From assembly GCA_900291925.1 (NCBI GenBank), contig UWYS01000001.1:62001-126000 (forward strand): 64,000 bases of DNA. Direction: 5' to 3'. Within the stretch, counting starts at the first letter, position 1, and every line of letters begins with the position of its first letter. The notes beneath the pieces were generated by a model. That model saw only the letters and a program-made list of their open reading frames with translations, was not told where the DNA came from and did not search any database. A program made the translations under genes and the position numbers. This DNA comes from Thecaphora thlaspeos. Lineage: Eukaryota > Basidiomycota > Ustilaginomycetes > Urocystidales > Glomosporiaceae. Of this stretch, positions 19,943-31,171 are shown piece by piece.

Positions 19943-22195
19943 CTACGATTCCTGCCGACGAAGACGACGACGACAACGCAAGGAACGACCCATCAACGCT
20001 CTCGCCAGCATCATTGGCAGGTCCAATATACCCGCGACATGGTCGCTGTACCCTTCAAATATCTCTACGAACCCGAGCGCATTCGAACGCAAGACCATGT
20101 GGTTAGCCGGAATGTATCTCCTGCCGTCGCCGTCGTCGTCATGGCTGTCACTGCTCCTCCGGATCGCGTCCAATCGTATGCTCGCCGGCAAGCGACTTGG
20201 GTCCTTGAAGCGCAACATCAACGCAAACAACGGCAGATGGTTGAGCATCCCCAACAGCGTCTCCAACACAACCGCCTCGAACATCACCACCGCCAGACGC
20301 AACATCGCAAACGCCAGGTAGAAGACGTAGCACGTCGGTACCAGAAATGCGCTCAGCGTGAACAGGATCGTACCGAGTAGCAGCTGGTCCAGCTCGTAGG
20401 TGGCCTTGTCCAGACGTCCGCCGCGCAGGGCGTTCCGCTTCTTGCCGCGAAACAGGTCGAACAGCGCCGACAGCACCACGACAAAGAAGCCAAAGGTCCG
20501 ACGTGCGCACGCGTGAAACACGGTGATGTGCAGCGTCAGCAGCTGGAGGGCGTCGCACAGCAGACAGAGCGACATCGTGACGCCAAGCATGCGCCCGCAC
20601 ACCGCCGCCGCGACGATCATCGTCTCAAGGTGCGGCGAGGCGACGTCCAGTACCTGGTCCCTCCACGTGCAGGCGAACGACGAGTAGGCCTCTTGGAAGA
20701 ACAGCGAGAGCTCCGTGTTGAGCTTCAGACCGGCAGGCCAGTCGCCCAGCCAGTCGAGCAGGCGCAGCACGTCGTCGACAAATGCCCGTCGCAGGCCGAT
20801 GCGTAGCGCTTCCGCGATCGCGCGACGGTGACCGATCAGGAGGGCGGCGGCTGCGTGGCCAAGGATCACATCGTTGGCAACGAGCCAGACGCTGTTCCAC
20901 AGCCCGATATAGGGCGCCGCCAGGTCCTCGGTCGGAAGTACGTCGCGCTTCCGCAGCCGTCGCAGCCGGGTCGCCAGGCTGGGCGCGATGAGAAGCTGCG
21001 AGAGGCGGGTGTCGAGCTGTCGCGCCGAAGCTGAAGCGGTGACCAGGGAGAGCTGGCGGCCGCCGCCACCGCCGCCACCGCCAGACGATGCGGCCACCTC
21101 CGCATTCAAGAGGCGCCGCAGGCACCTTGCCGCGGCAAGGAGAGACATGCCGATACCTCTGAGCAAGCATCGAGGGGCCGAATCTTTTGGTGACGGTGGC
21201 GTTGCCGGAGGGCTAATTGCGTTGCCCTCGCCCCTGTGGTGGCCACGCCGCCGACTTCGACGCGCGCCGTTGATGCAACCGATGGCGCGGCGGAAGGCGG
21301 TCCCTTCGGGAAAGAGGCCTGAAGCCGGGTCGTCACGCACCAGCTCCGTCCAGCGGGCGGGATCGAGCATCAGCAGCTGGACCAGCCTGCGCTGCAGCGG
21401 GGAGGCCTCGTAGTGTGCGTCTCGAGCACGGAGAAAGGCGATGACCGTGGCGTCGTGGAGCAGCAAGGAACCCAGCCTGGCCAGCCGTGCTCCCGAGACG
21501 GGACCGAGGCGGAGCGGCTCGAGCGCAAAGTACTGGAGCTTATCGGCGTCTGGCGTTCGGTAGTAGACGACGGTGATGGAAGACGGCGGGCGAGGCGGTC
21601 GGTCGTGGTACGCTAGACAGATGCTTCTGATGCCGATGTGGCATGGCGAGGGTCGATGCCATGGAATCCAGGTGTGGGCGAGTCCCAAAGAAGAATGCGC
21701 CACGAGTCTGGCATCGAGCCAAACGGACGAGTCTGCCAGGAGGCTGGACTCGATAGCAGCGGCGGCCGCGGCAACCCGCGGGTACTGCTCGTCACTCGTT
21801 GCAGCGCGACAGACACCGACAACGACGAGGTCGCTGGATGAGAGACGAGATCTGTCAAAGTGCTGGACAGCGAGGACTCCGGAGACCACCACGGCGAGCT
21901 CGTGAGGGGCGCCTAGGACGATGCGACCAAGCAGAAGGTCGGAGTGGGCGGAGCCGTGGTGCATCTGCTTCTGGGACCCTGTGTCGACGTCTGGCCGAAA
22001 CAGGTGCTCGAGACGGTCTGGCCAGAAGACGACCAGCGAGGCGGGCGTCGAGCTCAGAGCAACGGCAGTGGCAGCCGACGCGGCGATGGGTGTTGGTCCC
22101 ACATCAGCAGCGACATGTCGAGGGAGGGTCGAGGCCGAGGTGGTGTGCTGGTTGGCTGCAGAGGCGTTCGGACGCAGGTGGTCGAGCGGTTGCAT
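19943..22195 (-). CDS. GPI1: GPI N-acetylglucosaminyltransferase subunit GPI1/PIG-Q
   Basis: Subunit of the ER complex that adds GlcNAc to phosphatidylinositol, the first step of GPI-anchor synthesis. One 750-residue exon; ATG at 22195, stop at 19943. The C-terminal half is the Gpi1 domain: LWNSVWLVANDVILG (~420), DWPAGLKLNTELS, then LTLHITVFHACARR, LFRGKKRNALR, ELDQLLLGTILFTL and LNHLPLFALMLRFKDP with several membrane helices between them. The N-terminal ~400 residues are variable and Ala/Arg/Ser-rich, with a Gly9 run near residue 375. Length is somewhat above yeast Gpi1 (~600). Unlike most neighbours it has no intron. Confidence 0.92.
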   Translation of the reverse strand: MQPLDHLRPNASAANQHTTSASTLPRHVAADVGPTPIAASAATAVALSSTPASLVVFWPDRLEHLFRPDVDTGSQKQMHHGSAHSDLLLGRIVLGAPHELAVVVSGVLAVQHFDRSRLSSSDLVVVGVCRAATSDEQYPRVAAAAAAIESSLLADSSVWLDARLVAHSSLGLAHTWIPWHRPSPCHIGIRSICLAYHDRPPRPPSSITVVYYRTPDADKLQYFALEPLRLGPVSGARLARLGSLLLHDATVIAFLRARDAHYEASPLQRRLVQLLMLDPARWTELVRDDPASGLFPEGTAFRRAIGCINGARRSRRRGHHRGEGNAISPPATPPSPKDSAPRCLLRGIGMSLLAAARCLRRLLNAEVAASSGGGGGGGGRQLSLVTASASARQLDTRLSQLLIAPSLATRLRRLRKRDVLPTEDLAAPYIGLWNSVWLVANDVILGHAAAALLIGHRRAIAEALRIGLRRAFVDDVLRLLDWLGDWPAGLKLNTELSLFFQEAYSSFACTWRDQVLDVASPHLETMIVAAAVCGRMLGVTMSLCLLCDALQLLTLHITVFHACARRTFGFFVVVLSALFDLFRGKKRNALRGGRLDKATYELDQLLLGTILFTLSAFLVPTCYVFYLAFAMLRLAVVMFEAVVLETLLGMLNHLPLFALMLRFKDPSRLPASIRLDAIRRSSDSHDDDGDGRRYIPANHMVLRSNALGFVEIFEGYSDHVAGILDLPMMLARALMGRSLRCRRRLRRQES

Positions 22196-24743
22196 CGTTG
22201 CCTCGAAGTGCCTAGTAAGTCCTTGAGCCTAAGGCGGAGATGGGCCAGCAGGCACCTCGGCCGGAGGCAAGAACGAGATGGTGGTGGGTGACACAGTCGG
22301 GGTCATTGAACAGCAGGCGCGAGTGGGAAGACAAGTAAACGACGAGCTGGCACTTTTCAGATTGTGGGGAACCTCTTCGGGACAGAACGGGTGACAAAGG
22401 CATCATAACCAGGGAAGGGGCGACGACCAGAGAGGAGAGGGAGAGGACGTAAAAAGGAGCTGGCGGTTAGCGACGTCGTCCTTGCAAAGCGGCGAGAAAC
22501 TAGCATCGACCCATCTTCCTCCTCCATCCGCGTGCTCCTCCCGGGCTAGCTCGCTAGCTGCCCAGCTATCGCCCTGCGCTACGATGAAAGACACTTGGTC
22601 TCAGCCAGTATATTTGGCAATATTTGGTTGTACTTCGGGTGCCCCACAAAACGGAGCCTCAGATCAGGTCTGTAATTTTTGTTCATCCTCGATGGCAAGT
22701 GTCATCTGTATCGCGTTGTCCGCCGCTCCCTCCTCTTGTTCCTAGCCTAGCCTATCATGGTGTGGTCCTGCCTCTTGCTTGTCGTTCCTTGTCGTTCCGA
22801 GCCGGGACGACGCCGCTTATGTGCCGGACGGTCTAGGTGCTCACAAGTGGCGCCAGCTCTCGAGTCCGGCTCGAGCAAAGGTCGGAGGGGTAGGTCGGTA
22901 GTGGTAAGACGAGGTCATGAAGGAAAACGGACGGCGGTGTGCTTTTTAAGGGCGCTGCCTCGTGTCGTCTGCTCGTCAGTTTTTCCTACCTTTTCCGCAC
23001 CCTTTCTGGATTGGAAGAAAAATGCTGCGGGAGAGATTGGAATTGCTCGCACGAGACAGTCCAAGAGTAGACCTACTACCTCGGCACCGAGGTAGGCCGG
23101 CAAGCTCAACGGATGACGTCGCTTTCTCGACATCACTTCCTGCCTCCACCTTTCCGAGACAGGGATCGGTCCCTCGGATGCTTCTATTATTCTATTTGCG
23201 GACGCAGGGTAACTTAACGGCGACTGCAACGACAACACAGCAACGGCAGAGGCGAAGATGACTCCGCCACTGCAGCGCGCTTTGCAGCTGTGGCGGCGAG
23301 CGGCCAAGCGCAACAGCATCATCGACGACCCTCTCAGCACGTCGTCGATGCGATCGCATGTGCCACCAGGTGTTGTAAGTAGCACATGCACCACCTTCAT
23401 GGGCAAGAGACAGGGAACCGCGCTCGGCCTGTTGTCTTCTTGGCTGTCGTCGTCATAGCTCTGGGCGGTACTTATCACACGCACGCCGTTGACCCATCGC
23501 CTTGTCGCTAGTCCATGATCCACACTCACATGCCAAGGGCCTTAGCCTAAACTCCAGCCCCGTCGATCCATCACCCGCCAACGAGTGCCGGGATGGCCCG
23601 TGCGCGGTACTGATGACTTCGACCTCCGCTTGCAGGCCAACGCTGAGCTCAACAACAACGGGTGGCGTCGACGTCGGTACAGGTCAGTGTATCGTGTCGG
23701 TGTATGCGTGTGTGTGTGTGTCTGAGCGTCCTAGCTCGTCATCAGCCGGTCTGGGCGATACGTCATCAGAAGAGCGGGACTGCGAGCTTGGACGGACGCC
23801 TGGATGGACTGGCTGGTCCGTGGCGCAAGCTTGCGCGACTAGGTGGCGGTGCCAGGGTCAGGCCGGGTTGGTCGGAGCTAAGGCACAACGTTACGGCACA
23901 TCGACAGGCGGGCGAGCAGGCGGCAAGGAAGGTCGAGGAAGGGCCAAGATGCGGACGGAGCCGGGCACGGGGGTCGAATGGGGTCGAGCTCTGACGTGGC
24001 AGTTGAGATGGGCAAAAACTGCACCCGATGGCACGGGGTGGATGATCAGATTGATGATGATCAAGAGGGAACCTACAGATGACTCGACGGCTTTAGACTA
24101 TCTACAAAACTTTTCACTCCAGCTAATTACCCTCTTTCCGGCTATCGGCCGGCAGCATTGTCGCGTCTTTCTCAACTGTGGCATGGGCCCATCGTGTCTA
24201 AAAAGGGCAGACGAGACCCTGCCACGGGAAGGCGTGCGGGTGAGGCTCGCCTGCGTCCGTGCCGCACCGCCCCATCCGATGTGCTCACACACAGCCTACG
24301 TCATTGACAGCACCCTTTTTTTGCGGTGCAAGGCTACTGTAAGGCGTCAACGGCTGGGCCGACGAGGCACGGCCCCGTGTGGATGGCTTCCCCTGTCGGC
24401 CTGCGCCGCACGTAGTCTGCCCTCGTCGACTCATACCTTCGATGGCCGCCCGCCTCACCCAGCCTGCGCTGGACCCCTGGCTACAGTAGTGCTGGCCGCT
24501 TGCGACCTGCTGACCGCGCCGCCGCCGCCTCCCTTGCTCTGTCCAGCCCAGGCTGGCTACCCCTCCCGTGGGGCGGCGAGGGGCGGTTGCCCGACCAGGG
24601 GAAGCCCTGCGATCAAGGCTATATAACCTCCCTTTGCCCGTCTTTCCCTCCCCGCTTCTTCTCACCAACTCACGTCCTCTGCTTGTTACACATACACACA
24701 CAAACCCCACCCCAATCACCCAACACTCAACATACCTTCAATC
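22196..24743. other. 2.5 kb gene-free stretch between GPI1 and HSP12
   Basis: Divergent promoter space. Open frames of up to 374 codons (23502-24626) start at non-ATG codons or have no domain-like composition. Contains a TG-rich tract near 23699-23725, TACTGTA at 24335-24341 and TACAGTA at 24482-24488, and the HSP12 promoter at its right end. A non-coding transcript is possible but not supported by anything visible. Confidence 0.5.
24560..24626 (+). promoter_or_regulatory. HSP12 promoter: STRE-like sites and TATA box
   Basis: CCCCT at 24560-24564 and AGGGG at 24579-24583 and 24597-24601 match the stress response element core bound by Msn2/4-type factors in yeast. TATATAA at 24620-24626 lies 118 nt before the start codon. 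This arrangement fits a strongly inducible stress gene. Confidence 0.6.
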
Positions 24744-25089
24744 ATGTCTGACAACCCCCGCCAGTCCTTCACCGACAAGGCCTCGAACGCCGTCAAGCCC
24801 GAATCCCAGAAGACCTACACTGAATCGGCCAAGGACACTCTTGACAACGTTGCCGGTAAGTCTCCATCAAACAGTACGTCGGACCATGTTCGAGTATCCT
24901 TCTGACCTCTGCATCCTCCCATCGTATTCCCTCTTGCGATTTTCCGCAGCCACCATCACCCCTGACTCGCAGAAGAGCACCACCCAGAAGGCCGGTGACA
25001 AGCTCTCTGGATCGGATAAGTCGGACGAGTCGATCATCGACAAGGCCAAGAACGCCGTTGGACTCGGCGACAACAAGCCCACCTATTAA
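24744..25089 (+). CDS. HSP12: Small Hsp12/Hsp9/Wh11-type stress protein
   Basis: Small hydrophilic protein that in yeast folds on membranes under stress and stationary phase. Exons 24744-24855 and 24950-25089, 83 residues. Repeated family words: SFTDKASNAVKPESQKTYTE, then TPDSQKSTTQKAGDKLSG, and DKAKNAVGLGD at the end. The intron falls after DNVAG. Length and composition (no Cys or Trp) fit the family. The promoter has TATA and STRE-like sites, consistent with stress induction. Confidence 0.92.
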
Positions 25090-25745
25090 GCGTGCCTCGC
25101 ACGTTGTCGACTAGACGATCGATTGCGCCGTTCCCCGTCACAAGGGTTCGGTCGTATCGATTCTCTTTCTACACACCCATCTCTCTCTTGATCTCCAACA
25201 TACACATACCGATTGTTGTTTCTGTCCATCAAGATGGCACATTGTCTTCCTCCGTTGTCACCATGATCCCCAATATGTCCGCACAACTGTAGCAATACAA
25301 TTTCAATCCAAACATTATGTCTCACGCAGATTCCGTTCTGTCTATTCTTGCTTGATGTTCAGCTTTTGTTTCCGGTTCGAGTCTGGTTTTTACGAGCCAT
25401 CGTGCCAGAAGGCTCCTTGACTCGTTCCCTGTCAACCTTTTGCCGGCGGCTCGCAGACGATAATCGTGCAGGCTTTCAGGGGGTCGTCCAAGGTCGGAAC
25501 TCTTGTGCGAGACAGACATAAAAGAGTCTCTGTTGTATTCTCTCTCTCTCTTTCCAAGCTGAGAGAGCGGGTGCATCTTGACACGTTGAAAGGCGGTGAA
25601 TGTTCAGTCGATCAAGTTCTAGGTCAATGTCGAGCGAGTGGAGTAAATCGAGAGACTGTACAGCGAGAGGTGGTGGTTGTGTCACGTCGAATCTCTTCGA
25701 TGGCGCGCGAGGAAGTAAAGGGGTTAGGAGAAAAGGGAGACTGTA
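25090..25745. other. Convergent intergenic, HSP12 / PRO1
   Basis: AT-richer than neighbours. The HSP12 3' UTR is expected here, followed by that of PRO1. A short CT-rich tract lies at 25540-25552. No gene seen. Confidence 0.5.
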
Positions 25746-27459
25746 CTACTCTAGCGCAAAGGTGTGTAATGCCACCTGTTCCGTCACGTAATCACTATCA
25801 GCGTAGCCCAGTACTGAAGTGATTTGTGAACTGGTATTTTTTTTTCTCACACCGTTGCGATGTGGCGTGGGAATGGAATATGGAATTAGCGATGGGGTTT
25901 TTTCTCCTCTCTTGTTATGTTGTGTGTGTATTGCATGATCGGATCGGATCGGATCGATGTGCAAGTTGGTGTAGGGTTGTGCAAGTGGAAACGTACCTCT
26001 TCATGCCCTTGATACGTTGGCTCTCCATTGATGTATAGTTTGCCAAAGCTCGGCCTACTTCGATGAGGTTCCAAGTTGGATTTATCTCTTGTTCGGATGC
26101 GGATGTGTTTGGGGTTGGTTGGTGCTTGACAGCTTGCCTAACGACGAGACGAACAGCTTGCATCCTTTCCCAATTTCCCTCGACGGATACCACGCCAGCG
26201 GGCAGTAGTCGTCCTCCCGAATCGGCCTTTGCTATCCTCCTAAAGGCTCCTTCGTCGATGACCAACGTCCCGGCTGGATGGAGGGCGTGTAGGATGCTCC
26301 ACTTGCGAGAAGGTAGTGGATTCGCCTTGGGAAGGAAGAGGGTGTGCGGTGGTGTTTCTAACGCTGGGTAGCCGACTAGCTCGCATTCCGATGAAGTCAG
26401 AGAAGAGACGGAAGAGGAGAGGGAGGGAGAGAGGCTCGCTTGTGAGGCTAGGTCCGCTTCGACGATTTGTAGAATGTTGGATGGTTGTTCGCCGTTCAGA
26501 ATCACTGTGGACACGCCTGCGGCTGTTGCGAGTTCGGCGGCGATGAGCTTTGTCTGCATGCCGCCCGTGCCGAAGCTTGACCCGGGCGTTGCGACCGAAA
26601 CTGCAGCGGCAAGGTGGGGGGGGGGGGGGGGGGCAGTGATGCTCGTCAGCGGGCGAACGAGGGTAGGTCAGAGGCAGCGAGCAGTCATGTGCGGCTGGAG
26701 CGGGAAACACGCCGAACCTACCGGCTTTCCGTGCGCTCAGCACGTCCTTGACGATTCCAAGACGTCTGGCGTTCTTGTCGGACCTCGGGTTGCCCGTGTA
26801 TAGGCCATCGACGTCTGTGCAAAGGAAGAGGTAGTCGGCGTCGACCAGGCCGGCGGTGATGGCCGAGAGCGTGTCGTTGTCGCCGAAGCGGAGCTCGGAG
26901 ACGCTGACGGTGTCATTCTCGTTGACAATCGGGATGGCGTTGAAGGAGGAGAGGAGCGTGTGGAGCGTAGTGCGTGCGTTTTGGTAGCGTGGCCTCTGCA
27001 TCGGAGGGGAGAGGGAGAGTAGTAGTCTTTGTCCGTCAGCTCATCGCCCTGCGGCGTGGTCGCGGCGCGCTGCGCGGTCTGACTACTCACATCCGCGATA
27101 TCATTCCTAGTGAGCAGGACCTGGGCAACATCGATTCCGACGTGACCAAACAGGCTATCCCAGAGTGCAATAAGTCGTAACTGACCGAGAGCGGCTAGGG
27201 CCTGTCGTTCTCCTAGGCTTTTCGGCCTTTCGTTTACCTTCATACGGAGTCTTCCCATCCCAATGGCGCCGGAGCAGACAATGACGACCTTGTGTCTGCG
27301 TACGCGAAGGGCATGACAGGTCTCTACGAGCGAAGAGAGGATGGATAGCTTGGGATGCTGCGTCGTCTCAGATAGGATAGAGGATGTGCCCAGCTTGATG
27401 ACGATCGTCTTGGAGTGACCGTCGCGCTGGTGGTGGTGGGGATTGTGTGGATTCGACAT
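25746..27459 (-). CDS. PRO1: Glutamate 5-kinase (proline biosynthesis)
   Basis: Phosphorylates glutamate to gamma-glutamyl phosphate, first step of proline synthesis, in the cytosol. Exons in transcript order: 27459-27091, 26995-26722, 26600-25997, 25830-25746; 443 residues. Kinase domain: IVIKLGTSS near the N-terminus, CSGAIGMGR, RPKSLGERQALAALGQ, NENDTVS and FGDNDTLSA, then PGSSFGTGGMQTKLIAAELA rebuilt over intron 2. The C-terminal PUA-type domain covers about 325-420, and LGYADSDYV closes the protein. The start at 27459 has A at -3; an upstream in-frame ATG near 27555 has poor context. Intron 2 contains 18 consecutive cytosines on the coding strand just before the acceptor. Intron 3 contains repeated GGATC. 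Confidence 0.93.
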
Positions 27460-27890
27460 GTTGGACGACGCGGTGGAGGGCTGAAGGGAGGAGAAGGACG
27501 AGGGAAGGAGGGGAGGCGTTGGCCGCTGAAGTGATGGTGGAGAGCGGACGTGCATGCAAGCAAGCAAAGCAGAGCGATGCGCGCGGGCGAGAAGATCTCA
27601 CTCTGACTCGCCGCCGTCGTCCATGTGGGCCCCGCTTAGCGCCCGCGGCCCAAGCGCAGGCGCCGGAATTGGCCGACCTTTGGCCGACCACCACGCCGGG
27701 CACGACTTGCTTCAGTTCAGCGCTGCGGGGCGACGGCACGCCACTATTCCCTCTCGGCTCCTCTCATACAACTTGGTCAATCGACAAGCAACAGATATGT
27801 AGTTACACTGCCACGACAACTTGTGCATTCCCAGCAAAGCAACCGCAGGGCAGGGTATGATGTGAGCCAGCCCGGCCAAACATCCAAGGC
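27460..27890. other. Intergenic: GID4 3' side and PRO1 promoter
   Basis: 430 bp, C/T-rich on the coding strand of PRO1. No gene or repeat recognised. Confidence 0.5.
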
Positions 27891-30800
27891 TCATCGCATC
27901 TCGAACCCTGCCGACGACCGATCGTGGACGTGGTGGAGCAAAAGTTGTTGATACCTGCAAGCGTGCCAACGAGCGACCAGCCAAGCAAAAGACGCTCGCA
28001 GTCAGTCAAAGAAACAGGAGCAGCACGAGCACGGAGCCAGCGCAGCCACTTACGGTTCAGAGTTCTCATGAAAGTAGAATCCCAACATCTTATCCGCCGT
28101 CGGTGAATCGTCCACCTCCATTGTCGCTCTCTCTTCCCTGCCTTCCCCTTCCCTCTCCTTCCCGGGACTCATCCCTGTCGCCCCAAACGTCATCCCCACG
28201 CCAGCAGAAGCGGGAGGCGGAGAAGGTGGCCACACACCTGCACCACTCGACAGTTCTCTCCTCTGGTTGTTCCTAGCTGCAAACCACTGCGATGTGAATC
28301 CTCCCTCATCGGGTGACGAGACGTGCGACCGCCGCGACGCCGTGGCGTTCTCACCCAGCTCGACGCAGACGTAGTAGAAGCCCGCGAACGACGCGCCGCT
28401 GATGTCCCGGACGCGGTGGTCGGGGACGAGGAAGCGCTCCTTCCACCGCATAAAGACGTACGGCTTGTTGAGGTGCGGGAACTTGAGCGCGGGTTTCAGC
28501 AGACTCGAGCGGAGCGGGCGGAAGGGCGGGAACCGCGCCTGTAGCCGTGTCGATACAGGACCGAAGTGAGAGAAGGCGGTCAGTGCCATTGACAGCAGGT
28601 GAGAGGGAGCGAGACGTCAGAGGGGTGGGGTGTTCGGCACTCACCCAGTGCTTGAGGTCGTCCGCCTCGGTGGCACCCCACTTGCCCGTGACGAAGCCGT
28701 GGCGATCGCCGATGATCTCGGCGTCAAAGTACGTCGTCAACTCGGGCCAGTCTTCCGTTAGGCCGCGGATATTGATGTAGCCGCAGAGGTGTGAGGCTTC
28801 CATGTCGACATTCTGCGGGTTGTCGCGAGGGCGTAAGTCAAAGGAGGAAGATCGGGGCATGAGCACATACAGTACGAAACCAAATGATTCGCATTTGCCC
28901 GCCGGTGCTGCAAAGCATACGCACCACTATCCGCACCGTCACGTCGTAGCTGTTGCGGCCGCTCTTCTGGGTCCCGTTGAAGACGGCCCCGGGAAAGAGG
29001 CATCCGCGGCCCCTCGGCGGCGTTCGCATCCACGATAGCTCCATCAGCGGATCAGGCCGCAGCGGGTTGTACCATCGAGCCTCGTCGATCCGGATCCTGT
29101 CCGCAGGCGAAGCAGCAACAGCGGTAGCGGCAGCCGGCGGATACACGTCCATGCTGGTGCTCGCGCTCGCGCTCACCTCCAAAGCAGCTGCCGCACGCAT
29201 CCGGTCACGCTCTTCGACGTAGAAAAACCGTAGCGGGTTGGGCAGCGTCTTGATGGCGGCGCTCGCATCCCTGCTGGCCGAGGGAAAGACTGAGGGGCTC
29301 ACAGGCGTCGCGACGTATCCACGAGACAGGCCGGACACGGCGAGTGATTCCGAGATGACATGCGTCGGTATCGTGCTGAGCCTGGGCCGCGTCACCGAGG
29401 CCGGGCCGTAGGGATCCTCCTCGATCGCAAACCGCGCTGCGTAGTCCGAAGTGCCCGCCGTCGTCGTCGCTGATGCTGCGGCTGCCGTACCGACCGCGGT
29501 AAAGGGGATGGCGGTGGCCGCAGTCGACGAGCTCGATCGGCTAAGGCGGCGCGTTACCGATGGACGGCGCAACTTGGCTCCGCCGGGGATCGCACCGGCT
29601 GGCGCAGGGACGTTGATCCCGCTGCTAGAGCTGCTGCTGCGTCGCAGTCGTCCAGGCGGCGTGGGCAAGGCGCCGATGCCGCCAACGCTGTCTACACCAT
29701 GGGCCACAGGCTGCGTTGTCGATGACGCAGAGGGAAAGCTGACGACCGGCGCGACCGTTGCTGCGCTAGGACCGGCGTCGTGGCCCGATCCACCGTAGCT
29801 CAGGCTCCTAGAAAAGCTACCAGACCTGGCCAGGTAGGGCATCGTCGAGATTGCCGTCGTCGCTGCCGGGCCTGCGCCGTGCTCGTCGGGCGTGGGGATG
29901 CGCGAGGACGAGTTGGGAGGCGAGCCGGGCATAAAGCGCAGTCTTCCTCTTTCCCGCGTCGGCGAGCGGCCGGGCGAGGTCGAAGAGCGAAGGGTGGGCG
30001 ACGTGGCAGAGCGGCTGAGCGGCGGGAAGTCGAGATCGTTGGCGCTGGGAGCATCGATCGCATCGCCCCCGGCGCCCATGTTGCCGACCGTGATGGACAG
30101 CGTCGTTCCAGGGTTCGACGATGCTGCTGTCGTCGTTGGCCGCGGCGGAGAGCGCGGCGCAGCAGCCCAGGGCGCCTGACGCCGCGGCGGCGAGGCTGGG
30201 CCTAGCGAGGGCAAAGTGAGGGTCGGTGCTGCTGCCGTCTGGCTGGGAGCTTGGACAGCGGTGGCAGAGGCGCTGGAGGTTAAGGAGGCGCTGATACGGC
30301 GCACGGTGATCGGTGCAGGCCCGCTTCCAGATTGCACGGCCGACGGCGCTGTGTCGGTGGGAGCGGGCGTTGGGATGTCGTCAAATAAAGATTCGGATGG
30401 CAGGCGCCTCTCCTGAAGCTCTGACCTCTGTGTGTGAGGACGCGCCTGTTGCCTCGTAATCACCGAGTTGAGGGCTGGAGGTCTGCCTTCTGCGTCGACC
30501 TGATGATTGGTGACGGCAGCAGGAGACGGCCGCAGCGGTTCCTGCGTGCGCTCCTGCATTTCAGAGTCGTCCGGATGATGCCCTTGCTGATGTACCGCCA
30601 AGCTGGCCGTCGCCTCTGCTTCTGTCACGATGCCGCCTTGGCTCTCTGCTAAAGTTTCGAGCCTCTGCCCGGCTTCGATGCGTTGCGAGACAGCGGCAGC
30701 GGCGGCGGCGGCACATCGCGAGCAGACGGCGTGTGCATCTAGATCGTTGCTGCTGCTGCTGCTGCTGCCTGTGGTAATGGCCGAAGGAGCGGCCGACGTG

Positions 30801-31171
30801 GCGGCTAGGTGGCGGGAGAGTGCAGCGGCTGCGGCGGCGTTGATGGCGGACGTAAGCGAGGCCGATTGTTGATGTTGCTGTTGTGCGTCGGGGTGAAAAA
30901 GGTCGGCGTCGGGCGCAAATGCGATCGACGATGGACTGGGTGCCGGTAGAGATGGGGCCTGGCTGGAGGCTGCTGCTGTTGAGCTGGAGTGGTGGCTGTC
31001 GAGTTGCTGGCCGCAGTGTGCGCAGGTCTTTGGCTGTCCCGATGGGTCGAAGCGCTGGAAAGATGAGGACAAGGAGGAGGAGGGGTCAGCGGAGGCGAGG
31101 GCGTCGTCCGCGCTTTGTTGGCCGACGGTGTGCGGCTGGGCGAGGGGTGTAGAGGAAGGACCGGGTGTCAT
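27891..31171 (-). CDS. GID4: GID E3 ligase substrate receptor (Vid24/Gid4) with ~700-residue N-terminal extension
   Basis: Gid4 recruits proteins with N-terminal proline to the GID/CTLH ubiquitin ligase, for example gluconeogenic enzymes after glucose return. Exons in transcript order: 31171-28925, 28812-28645, 28538-28054, 27954-27891; 987 residues. The Vid24 domain occupies about 720-987: FNGTQKSGRNSYDV, SHLCGYINIRGLTEDWPELT, KPYVFMRWKERFLVPDH, ISGASFAGFYY, and PYQQLLLHHV at the end, all in the family order. Human and yeast proteins are 300-362 residues. The extension is Ser/Ala/Pro-rich, with a CAHC and a later CSRC pair that could bind zinc. A Ser/Gly-rich insert also sits inside the domain after CVELGENA. 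Start 31171 is the first ATG of the frame. Confidence 0.88.

Noticed and set aside
22915..23529. 204-codon minus-strand ORF
   Set aside because: No ATG support at its start and no recognisable family.
23502..24626. 374-codon plus-strand ORF upstream of HSP12
   Set aside because: No ATG at its start, no domain; it runs through the HSP12 promoter and TATA box.
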